A DNA stretch of 64,000 nt from Tillus elongatus (taxonomy: Eukaryota; Arthropoda; Insecta; Coleoptera; Cleridae), in contig OZ023270.1 of assembly GCA_964006375.1 (NCBI GenBank), forward strand, positions 78,116,891-78,180,890, read 5' to 3'. Within the stretch, counting starts at the first letter, position 1; each line of letters opens with the position of its first letter. Made by a program: the position numbers and the translations under genes. Below the pieces are notes generated by a model. The model did not search any database, had not been told where the DNA came from, and saw only the letters and a list, made by a program, of their open reading frames with translations. Of the stretch, positions 55,025 through 64,000 are shown one piece after another.

Positions 55025-56324
55025 TTAAAGTTATCCTTTTTCATTCAACTCTCGCATTTATCACAAAATAATAATTTTTATACAGAACCAAAATTACTTT
55101 TGCATAACTACGTAATTAACCTTTTAAAACCTATACCTATTTATCTAGAAATACAGACTTGCATTTTTGTATTCATAAGCTACCACTTCTGATTCAGCTT
55201 TTGGGATAATTAAATTGTCTTCGGCCTATATCATCCTTTACATCGCTTAATCCTCTTTGAATCCCACTTGACAGACACTAAGAATTTTACAGCCATAATC
55301 AGATCCATACATCAGCGATAGCTATAAGAGAGAGGAGACAGGCAGAGAGAAAGAGAGACAGGGAGAAAGAGAGAGAGGTACATAACACATAGTAGACACT
55401 GGAATATCGAGGTAGCCGTGATATAAGGGCGTTGATCTAATCCACGGTAGGCCATGAAGCGTGTCTTTTCTGATGACACTTCACGGCCCTTTGCAGCAGT
55501 CTTCAGAGCCATCTAAAACTCTGATATTATCCCAATACCCATATCGACGATGACGTCTCTTTGCAACACGCTTACGTAGAGATCAGAGGAGGAAGCGTTC
55601 GACCATACTGGTGAAATACAGAGGTGATTACCTCGCTTCCTCTTCAATTCGGAGTAAATTTCCCAAAGGTGCCAGTCTGATAACGCGATACGTACTTATT
55701 CAAGTGTGCAGATTCACTCTGCCATTGATACAGAGACGCCGCAAAAGGACGAGGAATTCAACAGTGTTAGAATTGAGTCCTCGGCTTCACTATCACGCTT
55801 CCAGCAGTCAAGGAATAACGGTGTTTGGCTGTTATCTTGGTAAAGTGATGGCTGCTAAAATGGTGCCTGAAATTTTCGGTTTAATATTTGCGTTTTTAAT
55901 ATAGCTAGCCATTAGTCATGATAGGTGTAAAATTATGTAATAAATCTCTTTGTTTTAATAGCTATTTGACAACTAAGTTGACGTAGTTTTGGCTGTGTGC
56001 AATCTTATATTACCGAAGATATATTATAAACATGTCCCACTCCTGAAATTAGTAACCATTATATTTAAGTTCTGTAGAATAATTGGGGCCCGAATTTTCA
56101 TAGAAATTGGTTTTTATCAAAGTACTTTTTGTTGAATGATTGAACAAGTTGAAAGACAAAATAATATAAAGTTTGTGTTTAAAAAGTGAATATGAGGAAA
56201 ATATGCGAAATTGTATATATCAAATAACTTGATTGAACATTTTAATTTAATAAAGAAAGAAAAGCAACTATTGCTGTCTATTTTTATTCAATATCGTATT
56301 GGCACTATAAAATATAATTTATGA
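55025..56324. other. Unassigned sequence with a GC-richer island
   Basis: 55,300-55,870 is markedly less AT-rich than its neighbours and has a GA-rich stretch (55,325-55,380). It gives open frames on both strands, but none resembles a known protein. It could be unique intronic or regulatory DNA. Confidence 0.35.
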
Positions 56325-56568
56325 AAAGTCCAGAATGCAGCAAGTGCGTTAGAGTAGCGAATTTATTTTGAACTTCAATAACTTAATTTTCTGTTACCCT
56401 CGAAACCTGAATACTGCGTATGTTTCCATTAAAGGTGCATTAAAGTTTATCAAAATAGCTGTATTATTTTTGAAGTCTTAAATTTGAGATGAGCTCATCC
56501 AAGATATTCACAAAAGAAAGTTTTACCTGCCAACTTTGTTCAACATTATTTTTTGGGTTATTGCTTGG

Positions 56569-56635
<67 letters not shown>
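56325..56635. repeat. R-family terminus and TA array
   Basis: GAATGCAGCAAGTGCGTTAG at 56,333, with some shared downstream sequence, then TA dinucleotides at 56,571-56,635. Confidence 0.7.
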
Positions 56636-56638
<3 letters not shown>

Positions 56639-57730
56639 TGTCCACGGATTGAGTGTGGGTAAGGTATAAGTGACAAAAATTTTTTGAATTAGATTGTGAT
56701 ATTCTAGGAATCGCTCCTGCTTTGTCAAAAACTAAGATATTGAGGAAATGAACAAAATCAATTAATATACAGGCTGGCTTAGAACTGATTTAATTGAATG
56801 TGTTAAGAGTAAACTACCTTCGTTTATAAAGATACTGCTAAAAGTTATTAACAAAACTTGTTTAGAATTAAAATTTATGACAGCCTCTCAATTTTCAAAC
56901 AGATCAGCCTACTATGAATTTTCAAGTAAATTATTAACATTTCTTCCCTATCAACATGGAGCTTTTTACCTGTGGTTTTCTGAACGCAGGTGCGCAAAGT
57001 AAGTAACCATGTAATGTTAATAATTTATTAGTAAAATACAAAACGCTTATTGCTAACAAAAATCAAAATGAACAACGAAAAATAAAGAAATTATTCAAAT
57101 GTGCTGCCACCAACCGATACACATAACTCAGCCCGTTTAGTAAATGCATTGTAGGCATTTTGAATATGTTGAATTGGAATACCGTCAATTGCCTCTCCCA
57201 ACCTTAGTTTCAACAAATCAAGATCGTTGTTTAATGGAGCCGCGTAGACTTTCTGTTTGAAATAGCCCCATAAATAAAAGTCCATTAAGGTAAGATCGGG
57301 ACTTCTGGGAGGCCAAGGTATTGGCCCATGTCGACCAATCCACCGCACAGGAAATTCGCGATCTAACCATTCTCGAACGATTTCCGTTGCATGTGCTGGG
57401 TGGCCGTCATGCTGAAAGTATGCTGTTTGTCTATCTTCTAGTGACCTGTTATGCAAATGGTCTTGAAGAATATTTTCCAGCATTTCCAGATAGCTGTACT
57501 GGTTCATATTCTGCTCAAAAAAATATGGCCCAATTACCCCCCCCCCCCACCCTCTCTCTCTATTTTGAAGGGCGTGGGGTAACCTTGGATTTGTAAATGG
57601 GGTGACGTACTTTTTTTTGTAAAATTCGAATCTACGTAAAAAGTAGCTCTGTGTGTGAATGATTGCTCTTCCAGTTACGAAATTATGATTTATGAGGTTA
57701 AAATACAAGCAAATAATTTCAGGCAAGTAG
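56635..57730 (-). mobile_element. Mariner-like DD41D element E
   Basis: AGTGTGTCCACGGATTGAGT follows the TA array and matches the terminus of element D. The transposase is on the - strand at 57,091-57,600. No right TIR was found before an unrelated transposase piece begins at 57,734. Confidence 0.7.
57091..57600 (-). pseudogene. DD41D transposase, C-terminal two thirds (E)
   Basis: Open from about 57,600 down to 57,091: VIGPYFFEQNMNQYSYLEML, FQHDGHPAHATEIVREWLD (Asp 2), SPDLTLMDFYLWGYF (Asp 3, 41 residues after Asp 2), LCVSVGGSTFE. The Asp 1 region is replaced by a C-rich and CT-rich low-complexity stretch at 57,538-57,561, so the N-terminal half is lost. The open frame continues upstream to 57,726, but that part does not look like transposase. 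Confidence 0.88.
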
Positions 57731-57733
57731 TTC

Positions 57734-57867
57734 CAACAGAATGGAGCTCCACCCCATTATTCAATACAGGCCCGTAATGATTTAAATGGAATATTCGAAA
57801 GCAGGTGGATTGGTCGAGCAGGTCCTGTCAACTGGCCTGCTAGGTCCCCAGACGGGGACCAGATGTT
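57734..57867 (+). pseudogene. Transposase core fragment of another DD41D-like lineage
   Basis: QQNGAPPHYSIQARNDLNGI, then ESRWIGRAGPVNWPARSPDG on the + strand, directly beside element E in opposite orientation. Asp 2 is Asn and the third-Asp region is lost. It is closer in wording to element B (RWIGRG...NWPARSPDL) than to E. Confidence 0.78.
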
Positions 57868-58250
57868 AGAGATGATAAAAAAGTTGAAATTTAGCGGTTA
57901 ATATTTTTTCGTATTTTAACCTAATAAATCATAATTACGCAATCAAAGGAGCAAATCAAAGTTTTTTTAACACACTTAGTCCCTCCACCGCGCCTTAAAA
58001 TAAAGATGGGGAGTCAAAAATATATTTGTCTCCCTATTACTTCACAGAACTTTCACACAAAGAAAATTTAACCGTTTTCGAGGTACCATCTTGTAACACT
58101 TTAAAACTCACCCTGTATATTTTTGGTAACAAGAATATTCACAAATAAACGTTGAAAGGAAAGCTTATCAACATCGTGTACAATACAAATACAAGTATTA
58201 ACTTTTTCTATGCACCCTGTAAATTTTTAATAAGAAGTAAACTGTAAATG
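57868..58250. other. Noncoding transposon debris
   Basis: Contains CGAGGTACCATCTTGTAACA and AACTCACCCTGTATAT, ending text typical of mariner-like TIRs, and a second CACCCTGTA at 58,214. No coding region. Confidence 0.45.
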
Positions 58251-58266
58251 TAAATAATATACAATA

Positions 58267-58470
58267 GCGCCTCCGTGGCCGTGCGGGAAAGTCGATTCAG
58301 ACTTTCCAATACGGACTCGGGGGACGACGGTTCGAGCCTCACCGGCGCCGGATGATTTTTCAAAAATCACTGTCGTCGTTGAGATCGAGCTCAAGGTGGA
58401 GGGTAGGTTAGTTTAGATGAGCAAAAAGGGTCAGCAATGGCCTAATTGCCAGTAAGCATCTTACCTTACC
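58267..58470 (+). mobile_element. tRNA-derived SINE (SINE2) with 16-bp target duplication
   Basis: Head: GCGCCTCCGTGGCCGTGCGG (A box region) and GACGGTTCGAGCCTCACC (B box) about 60 bp apart, wide enough for a tRNA with a long variable arm. A unique body follows, with tail TTACCTTACC. Exact direct repeats TAAATAATATACAATA at 58,251-58,266 and 58,471-58,486 flank it. The head is well preserved. Unrelated in body to SINE1. Confidence 0.88.
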
Positions 58471-58486
58471 TAAATAATATACAATA

Positions 58487-58988
58487 AAGATATAAGAATG
58501 CAAAATTGTTAGATATAAAAATTTAAATTGATTCTTCTAAAATAAGCAGCAACAAACTTTCGATTCAAATGCAAGACACGGAAAGAAATTCCACCTCCTT
58601 GGAATATGCGCGATTTTAATAATATCAGAAACAAATGTAAATATTTCATCCCTGTTCGTTCTTTTGTCTCATTTCGTTTTATTTAATTTGCTGCATATTT
58701 TGACAGAGAAATGTCTTGAAATTAAATATAAAAACTCACTGTATAAGAGTTATATACTCACAAATATGAATGAATTCCTCTCGCGTTTAGGTGTGGGTGG
58801 ATATATTACACAGTTATAGGGGAAAATAAAATACGAACGAGATATGCGCATATTAATAAAGAGTCTTCTCCTATGCGAAAGATGAAGGCGCAAATAATAG
58901 AGGGATATTTTCACGATAGGGTGTGTGCAAGATGGTGTAAAAATTTGTTCACTGTATTAGTGCACGTTGTAGCCTTTTAAAGTAGAGA
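58487..58988. other. Unassigned, possibly unique intronic sequence
   Basis: No repeat recognised between SINE2 and the next R copy. Confidence 0.35.
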
Positions 58989-59335
58989 AAAGTCTGGACG
59001 CAGCAAGTGCGTTATGATAGTGGATTTTCATAAAAAGGTTTTAAATAGCAAATATGTGTTTTTTTAAAGAAAGCACGCATAAAATTTGGTTATCAGTATA
59101 ACCTATATAGTAGAAACAATGTACCATACATCATCAAAATAACTTTATTGTTTGAAAATGTACAAAAAATTTTGAAAATAAACTTAAAATGTTCCCGAAA
59201 AAACTAGTATCCTGGCCAACGAACCTTATCAGTTAGTAGCAAATTGAGCTATTCAAATTTGAAGCATTTAATAAAAATTCACTACCATAACGCACTTGCT
59301 GAGTCCCGAATTTATTTTCTTACAAACGTGCATTC
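58989..59335 (+). repeat. R-family core copy
   Basis: AGTCTGGACGCAGCAAGTGC at the left and CCATAACGCACTTGCTGAGT at the right, about 310 bp apart, with inverted termini extending into TGGATTTTCATAAAA / TAAAAATTCACTACC. Same layout as 424-693. Confidence 0.82.
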
Positions 59336-59429
59336 TAATTTCGTGGTCGAAATTCCATATATTTAAGGTCAGCTCAGAACTGAAACTGACCGGGGGAATC
59401 CGTCTGTGTAAGTAACAAAGCATTGTTTA

Positions 59430-59830
<401 letters not shown>

Positions 59831-60318
59831 GAAACTTCTGCCTTTGTATTTTAATAGTGGGACATTGCAAACTTCAGGAGTGGAACATTTATTATTTAAC
59901 GCTTTATACAGTGTCATTTAACAACAGTTCATTGGAATTGTACTTATCATTATAGCTTTCATCTAACTAGATGGTTAGTCGGTGTTAGTTATTTAAATAA
60001 AACTATTTACTGGAAACTGCAATCAACTCTCTTTTTCGCTTCTCTTTTTCGCTTCGCTTTTTATTACAAACAGACCCGGTCTCTTAAAACTTAGCCACTA
60101 ACTCCAAAACATACTTTTTAGTGGTGTATAATTCACAGTGAAAATTGAGAAAAAAATCATCGACATTTTCATCCACCTTTGTGGGATTTTGTTGTAAATT
60201 TGAACACATCGTATCTCGGTAAGGAAGAGCTTTTCGATTTTTTTTTGATAGGACTTGCCCACTTAATTTCATGAGTTCTGTAACCTTCCGACGTTTGTCC
60301 AGTTACACCCTGTATATA
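59831..60318. other. Unassigned, with a trace of an A-type transposase
   Basis: On the - strand at about 60,085-60,145, TTKKYVLELVAKF matches the helix-turn-helix text of the A elements (RKYILELVAKF). Only this scrap is present. Confidence 0.45.
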
Positions 60319-61376
60319 CAGGGTGCATCAGATATATTTAGACGCTACATATCACAGCCCCTGTCCATACTAGAAGAAAAAGTCGCAGGCCAAAATTGTT
60401 GGTTAAAAAAGCTGCTTTCAATAAGACTTTACTTAGATATATAGGGTGAATGCAAAATGTACTTTTCGTAAACTTCATTTCGTCAATAGAACACAACGTA
60501 TTTTGTTCAAGATTTGCAGTCCTTATTTTATTATCAATGTGTCAAACATGAATGTTGAAAACTATTCACAAAAATATAATTAACAGTTATTTAACATTGC
60601 TCACGATAAGAAAGTAACATATAAAAGATGCTCAAACTAGCAACCATTTTCTGTCTGGAAAACGTCATATCTTCTAATAAGTTCCACAGTGCATGCATTT
60701 CTAATAACTCGAGGCGAAATTTCCCTGCAGCCACGAGAAATTTTGTTTCTTAAGTCCCCACAATTCCTTGGCTGAACAGAATAGACCATATCTTTTAGAT
60801 AGCCACATGAAAAATAATCTAGTGGTGTCAGATCAGGCGACCTTGTGGGCCACCTGTCTGGCCCTCTGTTTCCTATCCGATTTGTTCCAAATTTATATAT
60901 TATATATTTTTCCACATTTTACTTGGAGCTGCTGTATACCGATCTGGAAATCGTTCTCTGTACAGTTGTTGCAACTGCCCCGTATACTTTCTACACTCGG
61001 CGTAGATTAGTAGCAGATCGACATATTCACTTGCAGTAAAGAGAAAAGGCATTGTAAACAGAAAAAAAAATAGTTGTGATGCTGCCATTGCTGACAAATA
61101 ATCATTATTGAAAGGAACACGCACAGCTTTTTTTGAAATATTCTCTAAAACTGTTGAAATAAGAAAAAAAACGGTTGACACATTATGGATTAAGAATGCA
61201 ATAAGGAATCTTGAATAAAATACGGAAATTTGGTTGAAAAATGAATTATATTTAAAAAGTAAGTAAGTCTTATTGAGAGCAGTTTTTGTAACCAACAAAT
61301 TTTGATCTAAAACTTTTTCTTCTGGCATCTACAGGGACTGTGATATGTAGCGTCTAAATAGTTCTAAAACACCCTG
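60319..61376 (-). mobile_element. Mariner-like element F, internally deleted, with TIRs
   Basis: Left end CAGGGTGCATCAGATATATT; right end AATAGTTCTAAAACACCCTG. Inverted similarity continues about 140 bp: TTAGACGCTACATATCACAG against CTGTGATATGTAGCGTCTAA. About 1.06 kb. The transposase inside is shortened. Confidence 0.87.
60637..61052 (-). pseudogene. Transposase of element F: HTH fused to C-terminus by deletion
   Basis: From 61,052: MPFLFTASEYVDLLLIYAEC, then QLQQLYRERFPDRYTAA, the N-terminal helix-turn-helix of this transposase group. At about 60,900 it passes into RWPTRSPDLTPLDYF with the third Asp, then GDLRNKISRGCREISPRVIR and the end QTENGC. Asp 1, Asp 2 and everything between are missing. 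This is a deletion derivative that could bind TIRs but not cut. A frame change lies at the joint. Confidence 0.82.
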
Positions 61377-61660
61377 TATGTAAATAAATAGGAAATACTT
61401 TGTGTTCGGGTTGACTGCGTCCTAGAATTTTTAAACTGGTTTTGAGCCATTTTCAAGCAGTTCAGGAAATATATAACAGATCCCAAGATCTCAGTCTGCC
61501 TACTCCTTTTCTTCTAGCATGTACAGGGGCTCTAGTATGTAACGTATAAATATATCTGAAACACCCTGTATATAAATAAATAAGAAATACTTGTTCGGGT
61601 TGAACTGCGTACAGAATTTGTAAACTGTTTTGAAGCCATTTTCGAGCAGTTCTGTAAGAA
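61360..61660. repeat. Tandem duplication of the F-element right end and flank
   Basis: AACACCCTGTATGTAAATAA and TTCGGGTTGACTGCGTCCTA recur as AACACCCTGTATATAAATAA and TTCGGGTTGAACTGCGTACA about 190 bp further on (61,559). TTCTTCTAGCATGTACAGGG repeats the inner TIR text. A second, solo F terminus. Confidence 0.85.
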
Positions 61661-61844
61661 ATTCTAATTCATCAGTCTGTCATTGAAGATCGTCTCTGAG
61701 GTCTCAATGTGTTCAACCAGACCTGAGAGAGATCTAAATCCCAGACGTCTAGTTTTAACAAATCTTGGACGCAGTTTAACCTAAGAACTAAGTATTTCTT
61801 ACACTTATGACGCCGGAAACCTTCCCCAACAAAATATTTTAAAT
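61661..61844. other. Spacer, unassigned
   Basis: No feature seen. Confidence 0.4.
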
Positions 61845-62692
61845 AGGGAACATGAGTCGAGTGTTACATCATTTGAAAGCTTTTTATTTTCTGAATTCAG
61901 GACACTAGCTTTTTTGGAAGTTTTATCAAGTCGTTTAAAAATTATTCTCAGTCGGGGTTGCAAAAACGTATTTCATGCATTGTGATAGGAAATGCACTAA
62001 TTAGTCAATTTATCGTTAAAAAAAAACTAAAAAACAAAACCAAACGTTAAAAAATTTTTATTCAGTTAAGTAAGTGTTCAAATTGTTGACCACCAGCTTC
62101 CATACAAAAGTACAAATTTTGTGCAAAACGAGCTCTGACATTCTGGAGCATTTGTGGAGTTATTAGACGGCATTCTTCAACAATTCGTCGTCGTAATTCT
62201 TCCAGACACTCCGGTTCTGTTGCGAAAATTCTACTCTTTAAATGGCCCCATAGAAAGAAGTCTAAAGGAGTTAAATCCGGTGATCTAGGGGGCCACTCAA
62301 TAGCACCTATACGCCCAATCCATTGTCCTGGAAACTCTCTGTTCAAAAACTCCCTAACACGTTGTGAAAAATGCGGAGGAGCTCCATTGATTTTCTTGAT
62401 AGCGATCATCATTTTCAACAATGTTAATTAGTAGAGGGTAAACGATATCTTCTAGTAACTCCAAATACGTTTCGCCACTCAAATTGCCATCAAGAAAAAT
62501 TGGTCCGATTAAACGGTCGCCAAAAATGCCAGTTCAGACATTCAATTTCTGTGGAGTTTGAGTGTGGATTTCTTTGATTATTATCTTCCCAATAACGACA
62601 ATTATGACGATTGATTGTAGAGTTTGATAAAAACATACACTCGTCTGAAAAACAGATATTGAACAGAAAGTTCCAGTTATTTGCTATGCGCC
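61845..62692 (-). mobile_element. Mariner-like DD41D element, copy A3 (5'-truncated)
   Basis: GAGTGTTACATCATTTGAAA through the transposase matches A2. Similarity stops at 62,692, within the codons for RIADN...FLF, so the helix-turn-helix half is missing. The outermost 3' terminus is also absent at the left (stops near 61,845). Confidence 0.8.
62062..62680 (-). pseudogene. DD41D transposase, C-terminal part (A3)
   Basis: Asp 1 region readable as NICFSDECMFL at about 62,620-62,655, then frameshifts. Open from 62,421: INGAPPHFSQRVREFLNREF, SPDLTPLDFFLWGH, FCMEAGGQQFEHLLN. A 16-bp deletion relative to A2 just before NGAPPH removes the second catalytic Asp. The C-terminal third is otherwise the best preserved of the A copies. 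Confidence 0.87.
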
Positions 62693-63580
62693 AAAATAAA
62701 AAGTCCTAGGATTAAGGAAAACGTTATTAAAAGTTATTAAAATTAAACCTTTAATAAAAAATCATTACCAAAACTTTTTTAGTTTATCTATATAAGTTGT
62801 CCATTTGTGCTAAATACTTTTAGTACAAATCTTTAAAGTACCTTGTAGTTCTCCACTTCTTAATTCCGGTGTTAAAACTCTATGTCCTTTTTCCATAAAA
62901 AATAATACCATTTCACTTTTATCCGATAAAGGTTTCTATGTAGGTTACGAATAAGGGTAAAATACGTTTGTGTAAGTGTGGCATATCCACATAATGGACA
63001 ATATATTTAAAAATCCCCTTACAATTTCGACAGCTGCCTATGATCTATCGTGTAAACATCCCTTAAATGTAATATATTGAGGGGGGAATCAGCTCGTCAG
63101 CCATGTCTGTATCCCACTACAACACATGTTTTATTTACACATATTGTGTGCCATTACAAGTTTTATATGGAGCGTCTTCGATTTGCTAACGTTTCTAGTT
63201 TATACGTATAATATTTTGAATAAGATTTCTATTTCAATTATTGTTTGTATTGTAGTTGAGATTCCCAGTAATTTTTTACACGATTTGGTAATGAGTTTAG
63301 TTTTTCCTCTTATTACTTTCATCTTAAAATTATAATGGGGTTGGGGTTGATAGCGTGTATTTAGCACTTGTGTGGTGTCCCAAAAGTAACGCAACTCTGA
63401 AAGTATAAGTCGCGGGGAAAGAAGTTCCACACATAAACTCTAGGATTTTTTCTATGAAATCAAGTCATTAAACCCAAAATTATATCATGAGAAAGTTTTC
63501 TTGAGAAGAATTACCACAGCTATGTGGAAGTATGATACTATTTGCAGCACTGTTTATTTTTGTTATGAAGTGGCGAACGC
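62693..63580. other. Unassigned AT-rich sequence
   Basis: GTGGTGTCCCAAAAGTAACGC at about 63,371 resembles a mariner TIR end, but no partner was found. No coding feature. Confidence 0.35.
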
Positions 63581-63630
63581 TTGTAATGTATGACTCAAAT
63601 TAGTAACATAATTTGAGTCATACATTACAA
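63581..63630. repeat. Perfect hairpin, 22-bp arms and 6-bp loop
   Basis: Arms: TTGTAATGTATGACTCAAAT plus TA (63,581-63,602) and the exact inverse (63,609-63,630). Loop GTAACA. Arm length is like a small-RNA duplex but the stem is shorter than in typical animal microRNA precursors. Confidence 0.95.
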
Positions 63631-64000
63631 TTCTTGACTGTATTTAGTGCGTCCGTGCGCGGAGTGCCGCCTGCCGGGTTAATATAATATTTTTGCTATG
63701 CTATATTTTAATAAATTTTTAGTTTTTTACCTCCTGCATTGTACACAAACAAAATTAGTATATCGAGGATCGCAGAGTCGGCAGCCATTAATACAGAATC
63801 AGAAGAAGTATAGTGTGTTAATGATTGGCGACGTTCTATACATATATACAATCCTGCGTCAGTGTGTATTCTTCGGCGCTCTACCTAAATGGGAAACTTC
63901 AATACGAAATGATCGACTATCAAAAACGACCGAATAAGCAATCCTGTTGTGCGTTTTAAAATTCCACACTTGCAGCACAGCATAATAAGACCCAGTACTG
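63631..64000. other. Right edge, short GC-rich patch then unassigned
   Basis: GTCCGTGCGCGGAGTGCCGC at 63,651-63,670 stands out in AT-rich DNA. No gene recognised before the window ends. Confidence 0.35.

Noticed and set aside
55611..55904. Possible small protein gene, 97 codons
   Set aside because: No recognisable domain, no start context and no splice or codon signal; the opposite strand is equally open nearby.
57321..57596. 91-codon frame on the + strand
   Set aside because: Antisense of the element E transposase.
58267..58350. A genuine tRNA gene on the + strand
   Set aside because: Same argument: SINE body, tail and 16-bp target duplication.

Overview
This is a eukaryotic, AT-rich window that looks like insect nuclear DNA. 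The only host gene I can support is the first coding exon of a Tbx2/3-class T-box gene, the insect bifid/optomotor-blind (bi, omb) orthologue, at 22,211-22,695 on the + strand, ending at a clean GT splice donor. The next T-box exon is not visible, so intron 1 would run to the right edge of the window (at least 41 kb), and everything left of about 21.4 kb is upstream intergenic DNA. I cannot fix the insect order. The exon starts MRFE, followed by a MAYHPFLQL block and DFSVSSLL, all features of insect omb proteins.

Almost all the rest is repetitive DNA. 0-5 kb: two DD41D-type mariner-like elements in inverted orientation (a palindrome with arms of about 1.4 kb) and a detached 3' end. 5-8.5 kb: a tRNA-derived SINE with a perfect target duplication and two MITEs with long inverted arms. 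8.5-16 kb: a complete 2.3-kb mariner-like element with long TIRs, LINE reverse-transcriptase debris and TA-array repeats. 15.6-21.2 kb: an old tandem repeat split by a LINE 3' end, by a hAT element with TIRs and a degenerate target duplication, and by a small hairpin-headed element. The hAT itself carries two nested insertions, one of them with a Crypton-like tyrosine-recombinase tail. 21.4-22.7 kb: a GC-richer promoter/5'UTR and exon 1 of bi. 23.1-25.8 kb: a satellite of about 163 bp x 16 in intron 1. 26-32 kb: dispersed-repeat pieces and the second arm of an inverted pair of about 1 kb. 32-43 kb: another DD41D remnant, an internally deleted MULE-like element, a LINE, a tandem duplication at TA arrays, and a gypsy-like gag with its 5' LTR. 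44-51 kb: TA arrays, a nearly full-length DD41D element in its TIRs, and a LINE RT. 52-64 kb: a Tc1 remnant, a second copy of the hairpin-headed element with a 15-bp target duplication, a second SINE with a 16-bp target duplication, three more DD41D copies and several hairpins.

The transposase reading frames are all broken, so none of these elements is likely to be autonomous. The most interesting items are the hairpin-headed element with 13-15 bp target duplications, the number of distinct DD41D lineages, the intronic satellite, the possible T-box half-sites in the promoter of this T-box gene, and the repeated link between TA arrays and transposon ends. No CRISPR, rRNA or true tRNA gene was seen.
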